Notes under the pieces: model-generated
Seen by the model: only the letters and a program-made list of their open reading frames with translations
What the model was told of the DNA's origin: nothing
Databases searched by the model: none
Part shown: in pieces, positions 9,437 to 17,055 of the stretch
How positions within the stretch are numbered: position 1 is the stretch's first letter
Layout: each line of letters begins with the position of its first letter
Translations under genes and position numbers: made by a program
Assembly (NCBI GenBank): GCA_019285715.1
Contig: CP079108.1
Coordinates: forward strand, 3,115,001 to 3,179,000
Direction: 5' to 3'
Source: Sphingosinicellaceae bacterium
GTDB lineage: Bacteria > Pseudomonadota > Alphaproteobacteria > Sphingomonadales > Sphingomonadaceae
DNA: 64,000 bases

Positions 9437-10723
9437 TCATCCGCTGTGCCGCGCTGAGTTCGCCGCGACGATGCGCCGGATTTCAGCCTCGACAGCGGGG
9501 CTGGTGCCCTGGCTCTCCTGGCTCTGGAACTTGCCGACGGCGGGGCGCGCGAGCAGATTGCCCGAGACGTCCGCGGTGTCGACCGTGACGTCGACCGAAA
9601 GCCCGATGCGCAGCGGCTTGCGGTCGAGCTCGCGCGGGTCGAGGGCGACGCGGACCGGCAGGCGCTGCACGATCTTGATCCAGTTACCGGAGGCGTTCTG
9701 CGGCGGCAGCAGCGCGAACGCGTTGCCGCTACCCGCGCCGAGCCCGATGACATGGCCGTGATAGACGGTCTTGCCGCCGTACATGTCGCTGGTGATCGTC
9801 GCCTTCTGGCCGATGCGGATGTCGCCGAGCTGGGTCTCGCGGAAGTTGGCGTCGACCCAGACCTTGCGGAGGGGCACGACGGCCATCAGGGGCGTCCCGG
9901 CCGCGACCTGCTGGCCGAGCTGCACGGTGCGCTGGGCGACGACGCCGTCGACCGGCGCCGTGATGTGCATGTGGCCTCGGGCGATGGCGGCGTTCCGGTA
10001 GCGCGCGATAGCCGCCAGCACCGCCGGATTGTTGGCGACGGTGACGCCCTGCACGGTGCTGCGCGCCTGGGCGACGCGGCTCAGCGCCAGCCGCAGCGAG
10101 GCGCGCGCGGTGGTCACCGCGTCGGCGGCGTGGGAGACTTCCTCGCCCGAGACCGCGCCGTCGGCGGCGGCACCCTTGCGGCGGGTCAGGTCGTTCTGCG
10201 CGCGCGAAAGCTCAGCCTGCGCCTGCGCGACGCCCGCTTGCGCCTCGTCGACCTGCGAGACATTGGCACGGGTCGAGCGAACCGCGCGCGCCAGCTCGGC
10301 GGCGGCGGACGACAGGTTGATGTCGGAGGTGGCGGGATCAAGGTCGATCAGCGGTTGGCCCTGGCGCACCGCCTCGGTGTTGTCGGCGTAGAGCGCGACG
10401 ACGGTGCCGCCCTCGCGGCTGGTGATCGCAACGACGTCGCCCGCGACATAGGCGTCGTCGGTCTCCTCCACGGCGGGCGCGAAAAACAGCGCGTGGACGC
10501 CGTAGGCGACGGCCGCGATCAGCAGGACGATGCCGAGGACAGCGAACAGCCGGCGGCGCAGCCGGCCTTTGGCCGGGTCCTTGGCGGGCGGCGCGGCGGC
10601 GACCGGGGCCGCAGTTGCAGGCGCGGCGGCAGGCGGCGTCGGCACGACCTGCGGGGCCGCGGGAACGGCGGCCGGCTGATCGTCGACGTCGTCGGCGACC
10701 GGGCGGGGTCCTTGGTTGTCCAT
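9437..10723 (-). CDS. emrA: HlyD/EmrA-type membrane fusion protein
   Basis: This 428-residue protein has a proline/alanine-rich cytoplasmic N-terminus (about residues 1-50), one transmembrane helix (RRLFAVLGIVLLIAAVAYG), then the biotinyl-lipoyl-like half-motif VEETDDAYVAGDVVAITSREGG, which is diagnostic for EmrA/HlyD adaptors. A long alpha-helical hairpin rich in Ala, Gln and Arg follows (about 135-225), then the second lipoyl half (HITAPVDGVVAQRTVQLGQQV) and a beta-barrel domain (VWVDANFRETQLGDIRIGQ). It should link the DHA2 pump to the outer-membrane channel across the periplasm. Its ATG shares one base with the upstream stop (TAATG), indicating translational coupling. Confidence 0.92.
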   Translation of the reverse strand: MDNQGPRPVADDVDDQPAAVPAAPQVVPTPPAAAPATAAPVAAAPPAKDPAKGRLRRRLFAVLGIVLLIAAVAYGVHALFFAPAVEETDDAYVAGDVVAITSREGGTVVALYADNTEAVRQGQPLIDLDPATSDINLSSAAAELARAVRSTRANVSQVDEAQAGVAQAQAELSRAQNDLTRRKGAAADGAVSGEEVSHAADAVTTARASLRLALSRVAQARSTVQGVTVANNPAVLAAIARYRNAAIARGHMHITAPVDGVVAQRTVQLGQQVAAGTPLMAVVPLRKVWVDANFRETQLGDIRIGQKATITSDMYGGKTVYHGHVIGLGAGSGNAFALLPPQNASGNWIKIVQRLPVRVALDPRELDRKPLRIGLSVDVTVDTADVSGNLLARPAVGKFQSQESQGTSPAVEAEIRRIVAANSARHSG

Positions 10724-12168
10724 TAGCGTCTGGCCTCGATCGGGGATGGTGTCGTCGCGGTCGCGGTGGCGACGGTGTCGGGTTGGAAGCCGCCGCCGAG
10801 CGCGACGATCAGCTGGACGCGGCGGAGGATGCCGTCCGCGGCGATATTGATCGCCGCTTGCTGCGCATCGAGAAGCCTCGTCCCCGACGCCAGGATATCG
10901 AGTTGCGAGCCGAGGCCCGAACTCGTCCGCCGCTCGTCGAGGCGGACGACGTTCTGCAGTGTCGCCACGAGGCGGGCCTGCTCGGCGGCATCGGCGCTCG
11001 ACGTCCGAACCTGCGAGATCGCATCGGCGGCATCGCGGACGGCGCGCAGCACCGTCTCGTTGTAGTCGGCCGTGGCGATATCGAGGTCGGCAGTGGCGCT
11101 CTGATAGTCGGACCGCAGCTTGCCGCCATCGAAGATCGGCAGGTGCAGCGACGGCCCGATGCCCCAGGTGAAGGCCCCGCCGGTAAGCAGCGAGCCAAGG
11201 CCGATCGACTGGAAGCCGACGTTCCCGAGCAGGTTGATGTTCGGGTAATAAGCCGTGCGCGCGACCTTGCGGCCCGCAACCGCGGCGTCGATCCGCGCCA
11301 GCCCGGCGATCAGGTCGGGACGCCGACCGAGCAGGTCGGCGGGCAACGTCGTCGGCAACGGCAGGGCCGCGTCGAGGTTGATGTTCGCGGGCTGAATGGT
11401 CGGGTAATAGTCGGCCCCGCGACCCGCCAGCGCCGCGAGGGCATGGACGACGACCTCACGCTGCCCCTGGGCGCGCAGCCGCGCCTGCTCGGCCTCGGTC
11501 AGCAGCGTCTCGGCGGCACGAATATCGAAGTTACTCGCGAGCTGGTTGCGGATACGCGACTGGACCAGAGAAACGCTGCGCTGGCGCGACGTCACGAAAT
11601 CGTCGGCGATCCTCGCCAGCCGCTCAGCGCGGACCAGCTCGATATAGGCCTGGGCGACATTGGCGGTCAGCGCGAGACGAGCCGCAGCGACGTCGATCGC
11701 CGCGGCCCGCGCGCTGCCCCGGGCCTGATCGACGATGGCCGCCTGATGACCCCAGAAGTCGAGGTTCCAGCTGAACTGGCCGAGCGTGCTGCCGACGAAG
11801 CGATCGGTGCCACCGTAAGGCGGCGGGATGATATACTTGCCGCTGAGCCGCGTGCGCTGCTCCTGGCCGTCGAAGCTGACCTGCGGCCGGCCCTCGGCGC
11901 GACGTCCAGTGACCGCCGCATCGGCGAGGCGGACACGCGCCAGCGCTTGCGACAGCGTCGGGCTGCCCGCGAGCGCATCGGCCATGATGCGATCGAGCTG
12001 CGGATCGCCGAGCGCGGTCCACCAGGTGTCGGTGATGACCGGGCCCGCGGTATCGCCGAGCCCGACGGCGGCTGCGGGCAGTGGCGTGAGTTCGGGGCGG
12101 ATCGAGTTCGGCGCGCAACTGGCAAGTGCTGCTGCGGCGATGCCGAGGGTGGCGATGCGGAAGATCAT
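10723..12168 (-). CDS. Outer-membrane efflux lipoprotein, NodT/OprM family
   Basis: The 481-residue product starts with a lipoprotein signal ending in the lipobox LASC (Cys18) and then shows the RND-type outer-membrane factor pattern: WWTALGDPQLDRIMADALAGSPTL at the beginning of the mature chain and two repeats of long helices with paired extracellular strands (FSWNLDFWG and FTWGIGPSLHLPIFDGGKL). NLDFWG and PIFDGG are typical OEP repeat landmarks. It forms the trimeric TolC-like channel for the adaptor and pump encoded immediately downstream. Its start overlaps the stop of the marR gene by four bases (ATGA). Confidence 0.92.
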   Translation of the reverse strand: MIFRIATLGIAAAALASCAPNSIRPELTPLPAAAVGLGDTAGPVITDTWWTALGDPQLDRIMADALAGSPTLSQALARVRLADAAVTGRRAEGRPQVSFDGQEQRTRLSGKYIIPPPYGGTDRFVGSTLGQFSWNLDFWGHQAAIVDQARGSARAAAIDVAAARLALTANVAQAYIELVRAERLARIADDFVTSRQRSVSLVQSRIRNQLASNFDIRAAETLLTEAEQARLRAQGQREVVVHALAALAGRGADYYPTIQPANINLDAALPLPTTLPADLLGRRPDLIAGLARIDAAVAGRKVARTAYYPNINLLGNVGFQSIGLGSLLTGGAFTWGIGPSLHLPIFDGGKLRSDYQSATADLDIATADYNETVLRAVRDAADAISQVRTSSADAAEQARLVATLQNVVRLDERRTSSGLGSQLDILASGTRLLDAQQAAINIAADGILRRVQLIVALGGGFQPDTVATATATTPSPIEARR

Positions 12169-12647
12169 GCGGACACCCGCTCAGCCGCGGCTTCCCGGGC
12201 TTCGAGTGCAACGACCAACCGCGACAACAGGCTGATCAACGTCACGACCTCGGCCTTTTCAAAGCCGTCGAGCGCGTCGTTCCAGACCCCGAGCACCAGC
12301 GGCGTCATCGCCTCGAGCTGCTCGCGACCGGCTTCCGTGACGGCCAGGCTGACGATCCGGCGGTCCTCGTGCTCACGTTCACGCTCGACCAGGCCGCGCG
12401 CTTCGAGCTGATCGATGAGCCGCGTCGTAGCGCCGCTGTTGTGGCCGATCTGCCGCGCCAGACCGGCACAGTTGTCGACGAGGTTGTGACGAAGCATCGC
12501 AAGGGCGATCCAGTGCGTCATGTTCAGCTCGCGCCCGACAAATCGCCGGTCGATCTCGGAGGTCGACGTCTTGGTGATCCGCTTTATCAGATAGCCGATC
12601 GAGCGCTGCGGCTCGAACGTATCCAGCGCGTAAAATGGTTCGGTCAT
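12165..12647 (-). CDS. MarR-family transcriptional regulator
   Basis: The 160-residue product has the MarR winged-helix fold: the recognition part LARQIGHNSGATTRLIDQLEARGLVEREREHEDRRIVSLAVTE is split by the wing, with 'DRR...L.LT..G' as the characteristic wing sequence. It is first in the efflux operon and overlaps the channel gene by four bases, so it is probably the local repressor, released by a ligand of the pump. ATG at 12647 is preceded by AAGG at a five-base distance; a GTG at 12665 in the same frame is possible but has a poorer ribosome site. The divergent MFS gene at 12783 is probably also under its control. Confidence 0.9.
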   Translation of the reverse strand: MTEPFYALDTFEPQRSIGYLIKRITKTSTSEIDRRFVGRELNMTHWIALAMLRHNLVDNCAGLARQIGHNSGATTRLIDQLEARGLVEREREHEDRRIVSLAVTEAGREQLEAMTPLVLGVWNDALDGFEKAEVVTLISLLSRLVVALEAREAAAERVSA

Positions 12648-12677
12648 AGCTGCCTTGGCGGTCACTGCCTAAGCAGC

Positions 12678-12705
12678 TATATACTCGATAATGGTGAAAC
12701 CGCAA
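12678..12705 (-). promoter_or_regulatory. Candidate promoter of the marR-efflux operon
   Basis: Read on the minus strand, TTGCGG and TATATA are separated by 16 bases (-10 at 12678-12683, -35 at 12700-12705), 31 bases upstream of the chosen ATG. The AT-rich TATCGAGTATATA stretch over the -10 stands out in this GC-rich DNA and is a possible MarR operator, although it is not a perfect dyad. Confidence 0.35.
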
Positions 12706-12782
12706 GTGCCCGTGGACTATCGGAAACCGGCCGCCATCATCCGCGCGGCGGAACCTTGGACAGCGACAGGGGTCACGCAGCG

Positions 12783-14183
12783 ATGAAGCCCGACACGCCC
12801 CCGACCCGCGCCCAGACCCTCGCCGGCATCGCGGGCCTGTCGTTCGGCACGGCTCTGGTCGTCCTCGACGGCGGCATCGCCAATGTCGCGCTGCCGACGA
12901 TCGCCCGCGACTTGAAGGTCGACAGCTCGGCGGCGGTGCTGGTGGTGACCGTCTACCAGCTCGTGCTGGTGATGACCTTGCTGCCGCTATCGGCGGTCGG
13001 CGACCGGATCGGCTTGCGGCGGCTGTACCAGGGCGGCCAGTTGCTGTTCGCGGTCGCGAGCCTGCTCGCCTTCTTCGCGCACAGCCTGCCGTTCCTGCTC
13101 GTTGTGCGGATGCTGCAGGCGCTCGGCGCCGGCGCGGCGCTCAGTGTCACCTCGGCGATGCTGCGACGCTTGTACGCGCCCCAGCACTTGGGTCGCGGGC
13201 TTGGCCTGAACAGCATTGTCGTGTCGGCGTCCGCCGCGCTGGCTCCGACCGCGGGCGGCCTGATCCTGTCGTTCGCGAGCTGGCCGTGGCTGTTCATCGC
13301 CGCCGCTCCGCTGGCGGTGTTCTCGCTCGCGCTCGGCCGCTTCCTGCCCAACCCGGAGCCGCGCCCGGAGCCTTTCGACTTCACCGGCGCGTTGCTGTGC
13401 GCCGCGACCTTCGGCCTCATCATCGGTGGCCTCGAGAGCGCGGTCCACGGCGGCTCGCCGGTGGTCTCGGCGGCGATCACCGTGATCGGCATCGCGCTCG
13501 CTTTCGTGCTCGTGCGCAACCAGCGTCAGGAAGCGCGACCGGTCCTGCCCGTCGACCTGCTCGCCCGCCCGGTCGTTGCCCTGTCGGCGCTCGGTGGCTT
13601 CCTGGTGTTCACGGCGTCGATGATGCTGCTGGTGTCGCTGCCCTTCCGGCTCGAGCACGAGTTCGGTTTCTCGCCCCAGCAGGTCGGCGCGATGATCGCG
13701 CCGTGGCCGCTGACGACCTTGTTCGTCGCGCCGCTCGCGGGCTCGCTGTCGGACAAATATCCAGCTGGAGTCCTTGGCGGCATCGGCATGGCGATCGGGG
13801 TGACCGCGCTGGTGCTGCTCGCGATGCTGCCTTCCCACCCGAGCTATTTCGACATCGCCTGGCGGATGTCGCTGTGCGGCGCGGGCTTCGGGATGTTCAT
13901 GTCGCCAAACGCCCGCCTGATCATCGGGTCGAGCCCGCGCGAACGCGCCGCCTCCGCGGGTGGCCTGGTCTCGACGTTACGGCTGTGCGGCCAGACCACC
14001 GGCGCGACGATGGTGGCGGCGTTGCTCGCGGTTGGTCTCGGCGGCGGGCACACGCCGGCTTTGGTTGCAGCGGGCCTCGCGACGATCGCCGGGCTGTGCA
14101 GCATCGCCCGCCTCAATCCCGCGATCCGCTTGCCGAACGCGACGGAAGTCGAGGCGCTGCGCGCACCGGGACCGCTGAACTAG
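12783..14183 (+). CDS. MFS drug-resistance transporter, divergent from marR
   Basis: The frame is open far upstream, over marR on the other strand, but the real start is ATG 12783, where the protein begins MKPDTPPTRAQTLAGIAGL. The 466-residue product has about 12-14 membrane helices, the DHA2-like first-helix motif LDGGIANVALPTIARDL, the loop DRIGLRRLYQGGQ and a second-half SDKYPAG loop. It resembles the EmrB/Bmr-type exporters but has its own promoter side facing the marR operon. It may therefore be a second exporter of the same regulon; that is inference from position only. Its stop lies seven bases from the convergent trpD stop. Confidence 0.85.
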   Translation: MKPDTPPTRAQTLAGIAGLSFGTALVVLDGGIANVALPTIARDLKVDSSAAVLVVTVYQLVLVMTLLPLSAVGDRIGLRRLYQGGQLLFAVASLLAFFAHSLPFLLVVRMLQALGAGAALSVTSAMLRRLYAPQHLGRGLGLNSIVVSASAALAPTAGGLILSFASWPWLFIAAAPLAVFSLALGRFLPNPEPRPEPFDFTGALLCAATFGLIIGGLESAVHGGSPVVSAAITVIGIALAFVLVRNQRQEARPVLPVDLLARPVVALSALGGFLVFTASMMLLVSLPFRLEHEFGFSPQQVGAMIAPWPLTTLFVAPLAGSLSDKYPAGVLGGIGMAIGVTALVLLAMLPSHPSYFDIAWRMSLCGAGFGMFMSPNARLIIGSSPRERAASAGGLVSTLRLCGQTTGATMVAALLAVGLGGGHTPALVAAGLATIAGLCSIARLNPAIRLPNATEVEALRAPGPLN

Positions 14184-14190
14184 CGCTGCG

Positions 14191-15186
14191 TCAGTAGGCC
14201 AGCCACGTCTTGAGCAGCGCCCCTGCCCGCCCGTCGTCGATCGCCGCCGCCGCCAGTGCGGCACCCGCCGGCCAGTCTGCCGCCGCCCCCGCGACGCTCA
14301 GCGCCCCCGCGCTGTTGAGCAACACCGCATCCCGGTATGCCCCCGCCTCGCCCGCCAGCAGCGCCACCAGCGCCGCCGCATTGTATCCCGGGTCGCCCCC
14401 CCGCAACGCCCCGAGCGGATGCCGCGCCAGGCCGCAATCCTCGGGCACGATGAGTTGCTCGGCAGGACCGCTATCGCCGATCGCCAGCGCCCGGCTCGGC
14501 CCGGCGATCGACAGCTCGTCGAGATTGTCCTCGCCCGACACTACCAGCGCCGCCTCGCTGCCCAGGATGGCCAGAGCGGTCGCAACGGTCGGCAGGTAAT
14601 CGACCCGCGCGACCCCGACGAGCTGCCGTGTCACGCCCGCCGGATTCGCCAGCGGCCCGAGCAAGTTGATGATCGTCCGCCGTCCGATGGCCCGGCGGAT
14701 CGGAGCGAGCCGCGCCAACGACGGATGGTGCTTTTGCGCGAACAGGAAGGCGAGGCCGAGCTCGTTCAGCGAGTCCTCGGCGCTGTCCGACGCGCGGTCG
14801 AGGTCGAGCCCCAGCGCCTCCAGCGTGTCCGCCGCGCCCGCCTTCGATGACGCCGCGCGGTTGCCGTGCTTGGCGACCGGCACGCCGCACGCCGCGACGA
14901 CGATCGCCACCGCGGTCGAGATGTTGAGGCTATGCGCGCCGTCGCCCCCGGTACCGCACACGTCGATTGCCCCGGCCGGCGCGCGCACCGTGATCATCCG
15001 CGCCCGCAGCGCCCGGGCGGCCGCCGCGATCTCGACCGCGGTTTCGTCCCGCAGAGTGATCCCGAGCAGGAAATCGTGGACTGCCGCGTCGTCGAACCGT
15101 CCATCGAGGATAGCGCCGAACGCCGCCTCGGCCGCGGCGTCGTCGAGCGGCGCCGACGGATCGGGCAACCCGACGAGGGTGGTCAC
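14191..15186 (-). CDS. trpD: Anthranilate phosphoribosyltransferase
   Basis: The 331-residue product catalyses the second step of tryptophan synthesis, joining anthranilate to PRPP. Diagnostic motifs are visible: [20 protein letters not shown] (PRPP loop with the GTGGD signature), [23 protein letters not shown] and [22 protein letters not shown] followed by [13 protein letters not shown]. The length is normal for the family. Its start overlaps trpG by four bases (ATGA), so the two are co-transcribed and translationally coupled. trpC, which often follows in alphaproteobacteria, is not here: the next gene is the convergent MFS transporter. Confidence 0.96.
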   Translation of the reverse strand: MTTLVGLPDPSAPLDDAAAEAAFGAILDGRFDDAAVHDFLLGITLRDETAVEIAAAARALRARMITVRAPAGAIDVCGTGGDGAHSLNISTAVAIVVAACGVPVAKHGNRAASSKAGAADTLEALGLDLDRASDSAEDSLNELGLAFLFAQKHHPSLARLAPIRRAIGRRTIINLLGPLANPAGVTRQLVGVARVDYLPTVATALAILGSEAALVVSGEDNLDELSIAGPSRALAIGDSGPAEQLIVPEDCGLARHPLGALRGGDPGYNAAALVALLAGEAGAYRDAVLLNSAGALSVAGAAADWPAGAALAAAAIDDGRAGALLKTWLAY

Positions 15187-15785
15187 GCCGCGGCCTTGAG
15201 CGGGCTATGCGCGATGCCGGCAACGGTCAGGAAATTCGCCAGCAGCGCATGGCCGTGCTCGCTGGCGATGCTCTCGGGGTGGAACAGCACGCCGTGCAGC
15301 GGCAGGTCGCGGTGGCGCAGGCCCATCACGATGCCGTCGGCGGTGCGCGCGTTGGCGATAAGCGTGTCGGGCAGCGTCTCGGCCTCGAGGATCAGCGAGT
15401 GGTAGCGCGTCGCCAGGTACGGGCTCGGCAGTCCGGCGAAGACGCCGTCGTTGTCGTGATGGATCGCCGAGGTCTTGCCGTGCATGACCTTGTCGGCGCG
15501 CACGACCTTCGCCCCGAACGCCTGCCCGATCGCCTGGTAGCCCAGGCAGACGCCGAGCATCGGCAGCCGCGCCTCTGCCGCTGCAGCGATAAGATCGAGG
15601 CTGATGCCCGCCTCGTTCGGCGTGCACGGCCCTGGCGACAGCAGCACCGCCGCGGGCTTCAGCGCCATCGCCTCGCCGACCGTCAGCGCGTCATTCCGCA
15701 CCACCTCGACCGCCACGCCCAGCTCCTGCAGGTAGTGGACAAGGTTGTAGGTGAAGCTGTCGTAATTATCGATGACGAGGATCAT
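15183..15785 (-). CDS. trpG: Anthranilate synthase glutamine amidotransferase component
   Basis: The product (200 residues from ATG 15785) is a class I glutamine amidotransferase that supplies ammonia to TrpE. The oxyanion strand [11 protein letters not shown], the nucleophile elbow [16 protein letters not shown] with the catalytic Cys, and the His-Glu pair in [11 protein letters not shown] are all present. The frame is open to 15821, but the family begins with [15 protein letters not shown], so the inner ATG is taken. No strong Shine-Dalgarno sequence is visible. An antitoxin gene starts 89 bases away on the other strand, which separates trpGD from trpE. Confidence 0.95.
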   Translation of the reverse strand: MILVIDNYDSFTYNLVHYLQELGVAVEVVRNDALTVGEAMALKPAAVLLSPGPCTPNEAGISLDLIAAAAEARLPMLGVCLGYQAIGQAFGAKVVRADKVMHGKTSAIHHDNDGVFAGLPSPYLATRYHSLILEAETLPDTLIANARTADGIVMGLRHRDLPLHGVLFHPESIASEHGHALLANFLTVAGIAHSPLKAAA

Positions 15786-15874
15786 GCGGACCGATGTAGC
15801 GCGGGTTGCGGGCGGCGTCATCTGGCTGTGGACGTTACGTCGTGCTACGGAAGCTCGATCGATTGAGGAGTCGT

Positions 15875-16099
15875 ATGATGACTAGCGTGACGGTATCGCC
15901 CAAGTTCCAGGTCGTCATCCCGCTTGATGTACGCGCGCGCATGAAGCTCAAGCCCGGGCAGAAGCTGGAGGTGTTCTACAATGGGCACAGCATCAAGCTG
16001 GTACCGGTCATCCCGATCGAGGAGGCGTACGGCATGTTCAAGGGCCTCGTGAACAATTTCGAGCGTGAGAAAACCGACCGCGACCCTTTCCCGCAATGA
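15875..16099 (+). CDS. AbrB/MazE/SpoVT-type antitoxin (VapB-like)
   Basis: The 74-residue product begins with a swapped-hairpin DNA-binding domain: [31 protein letters not shown], split here by the turn after PLDV, is the typical 'vs.k.qivIP..vR..l.l..Gd.l'. The C-terminal part ([25 protein letters not shown]) is the likely toxin-binding tail. GAGGAG at 15865-15870 sets the start at 15875 or at the adjacent ATG 15878. Its stop overlaps the PIN-domain gene by four bases (ATGA), the normal order for VapBC modules. It probably represses its own promoter as a complex with the toxin. Confidence 0.9.
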   Translation: MMTSVTVSPKFQVVIPLDVRARMKLKPGQKLEVFYNGHSIKLVPVIPIEEAYGMFKGLVNNFEREKTDRDPFPQ

Positions 16100-16470
16100 A
16101 CGTCGTGGATTCGAGCGGCTGGATCGAATTTCTCATCGAGGGTGCCAACGGCCCCGCTTTTGCCGAAGTGATCGCCGACCACAATAACCTGCTGGTACCG
16201 ACGATCGCGATCTACGAAGTCTACAAATGGGTGTCGCGCCAATCCGGAGATGCGGTAGCCGATCTTGCGGCGGCGACCATGCGCAGCGCGACCGTCATCG
16301 ACCTCGACCCGGATATCGCGGTCATGGCCGCCGACCTGTCCGCGCAACGCAAGCTGGCGATGGCGGACGCCATCATTCTGGCCACCGCGCAACGCTTCGA
16401 CGCGACGCTTTGGACACAGGACCGCGACTTCGACGGCATCGATCGGGTTCGCTATTTGCCGCGCAAATGA
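16096..16470 (+). CDS. PIN-domain ribonuclease toxin (VapC-like)
   Basis: The 124-residue product has the PIN-domain acidic residues in order: Asp in [10 protein letters not shown] at the N-terminus, Glu in IAIYEVYKW, Asp in LAMADAIILATA and Asp in LWTQDRDFDG. This matches VapC-type toxins, which cut RNA, often tRNA or rRNA, when not bound by the antitoxin. It is coupled to the antitoxin gene by a four-base overlap. The pair runs opposite to the trp genes on both sides and its 3' end overlaps the end of the small gene at 16452-16751 by 19 bases. Confidence 0.9.
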   Translation: MNVVDSSGWIEFLIEGANGPAFAEVIADHNNLLVPTIAIYEVYKWVSRQSGDAVADLAAATMRSATVIDLDPDIAVMAADLSAQRKLAMADAIILATAQRFDATLWTQDRDFDGIDRVRYLPRK

Positions 16471-16751
16471 CCGCGCAGGGCAAGGCTGCAGTTGTTGAGC
16501 GCCCGTAGCGTCCCCGCGTCGGCCATCGTCTCGAGCAGCCTGAGTGCCTCCGCCAGCGCCTCGACCGGCAGGTTCCGCTTGGCCGGCGGCCTGACCACCG
16601 TGTCCCACTTAGCCCCGCAGGCATTGTCGTAGGCGACGCGCAGAAAGCAGTGGTCGTGCCGGATCGGCCAGCCTGGCGCGGCCTCGGCGACGAGGCTCGT
16701 TACCGCCGCGTCGATCGCGACCCGCAGCGCTTCGCGACTGACCAGCGCCAA
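16452..16751 (-). CDS. Small conserved-looking protein of unknown function, downstream of DUF427 gene
   Basis: The frame is open from 16814, but translation from there would cover the end of the DUF427 gene. A TTG at 16751, four bases after that gene's stop, gives a 99-residue protein starting MALVSREALRVAIDAAV. It has a compact soluble composition with a distinctive HDHCFLRVAYDNACG segment and a helical C-terminus (VEALAEALRLLETMADAG). I do not recognise a named family with confidence. Tight spacing suggests it is the last gene of the ppiD-trpE-DUF427 run. The TTG start and the overlap with the toxin gene lower confidence. Confidence 0.55.
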   Translation of the reverse strand: MALVSREALRVAIDAAVTSLVAEAAPGWPIRHDHCFLRVAYDNACGAKWDTVVRPPAKRNLPVEALAEALRLLETMADAGTLRALNNCSLALRGHLRGK

Positions 16752-16755
16752 CGCG

Positions 16756-17037
16756 TCAGCCGACCTTGACGCCCTTCCAGAAGGCGACGCGGTCCTTGAT
16801 GTTGGCGGCGGCATCCTTGGGCGTCGGATAATACCAGGCGGCGTCCTTGTTCTCCGACCCGCCCGCGCTCAGCGAGTAGTAATTCGCGGTGCCCTTCCAG
16901 GGGCAGACGCTGGTCGTCGCGCTCGGCTTGAGCAGCGCCGGGTCGATGCTCGCGAGCGGGAAATAATGGTTGTTCTCGACGACCACGGTGTCGTCGGACT
17001 CCGCGATAGTGACGCCATTCCACACTGCCTTGACCAT
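16756..17037 (-). CDS. DUF427 domain protein
   Basis: The 93-residue product matches the DUF427 (NTP-transf_9) fold: AVWNGVTIAESDDTVVVENNHYFP at the start, then TTSVCPWKGTANYYSL and AAWYYPTPKDAAANIKDRVAFW. The 'CPWKG.a.Yy' and 'aWyYp.P' strings are the family's hallmark. The function is not established. It lies 18 bases after trpE in the same direction and is probably co-transcribed. CTCC-rich sequence just upstream on the plus strand corresponds to a GGAG ribosome site on the minus strand. Confidence 0.85.
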   Translation of the reverse strand: MVKAVWNGVTIAESDDTVVVENNHYFPLASIDPALLKPSATTSVCPWKGTANYYSLSAGGSENKDAAWYYPTPKDAAANIKDRVAFWKGVKVG

Positions 17038-17055
17038 GTTCGCTCTCCTGGGGGA

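Noticed and set aside
12126-12782. Upstream extension of the divergent MFS gene
   Set aside because: The frame is open through the marR gene on the other strand, but the extension has no membrane character and marR is well supported; the transporter begins at 12783.
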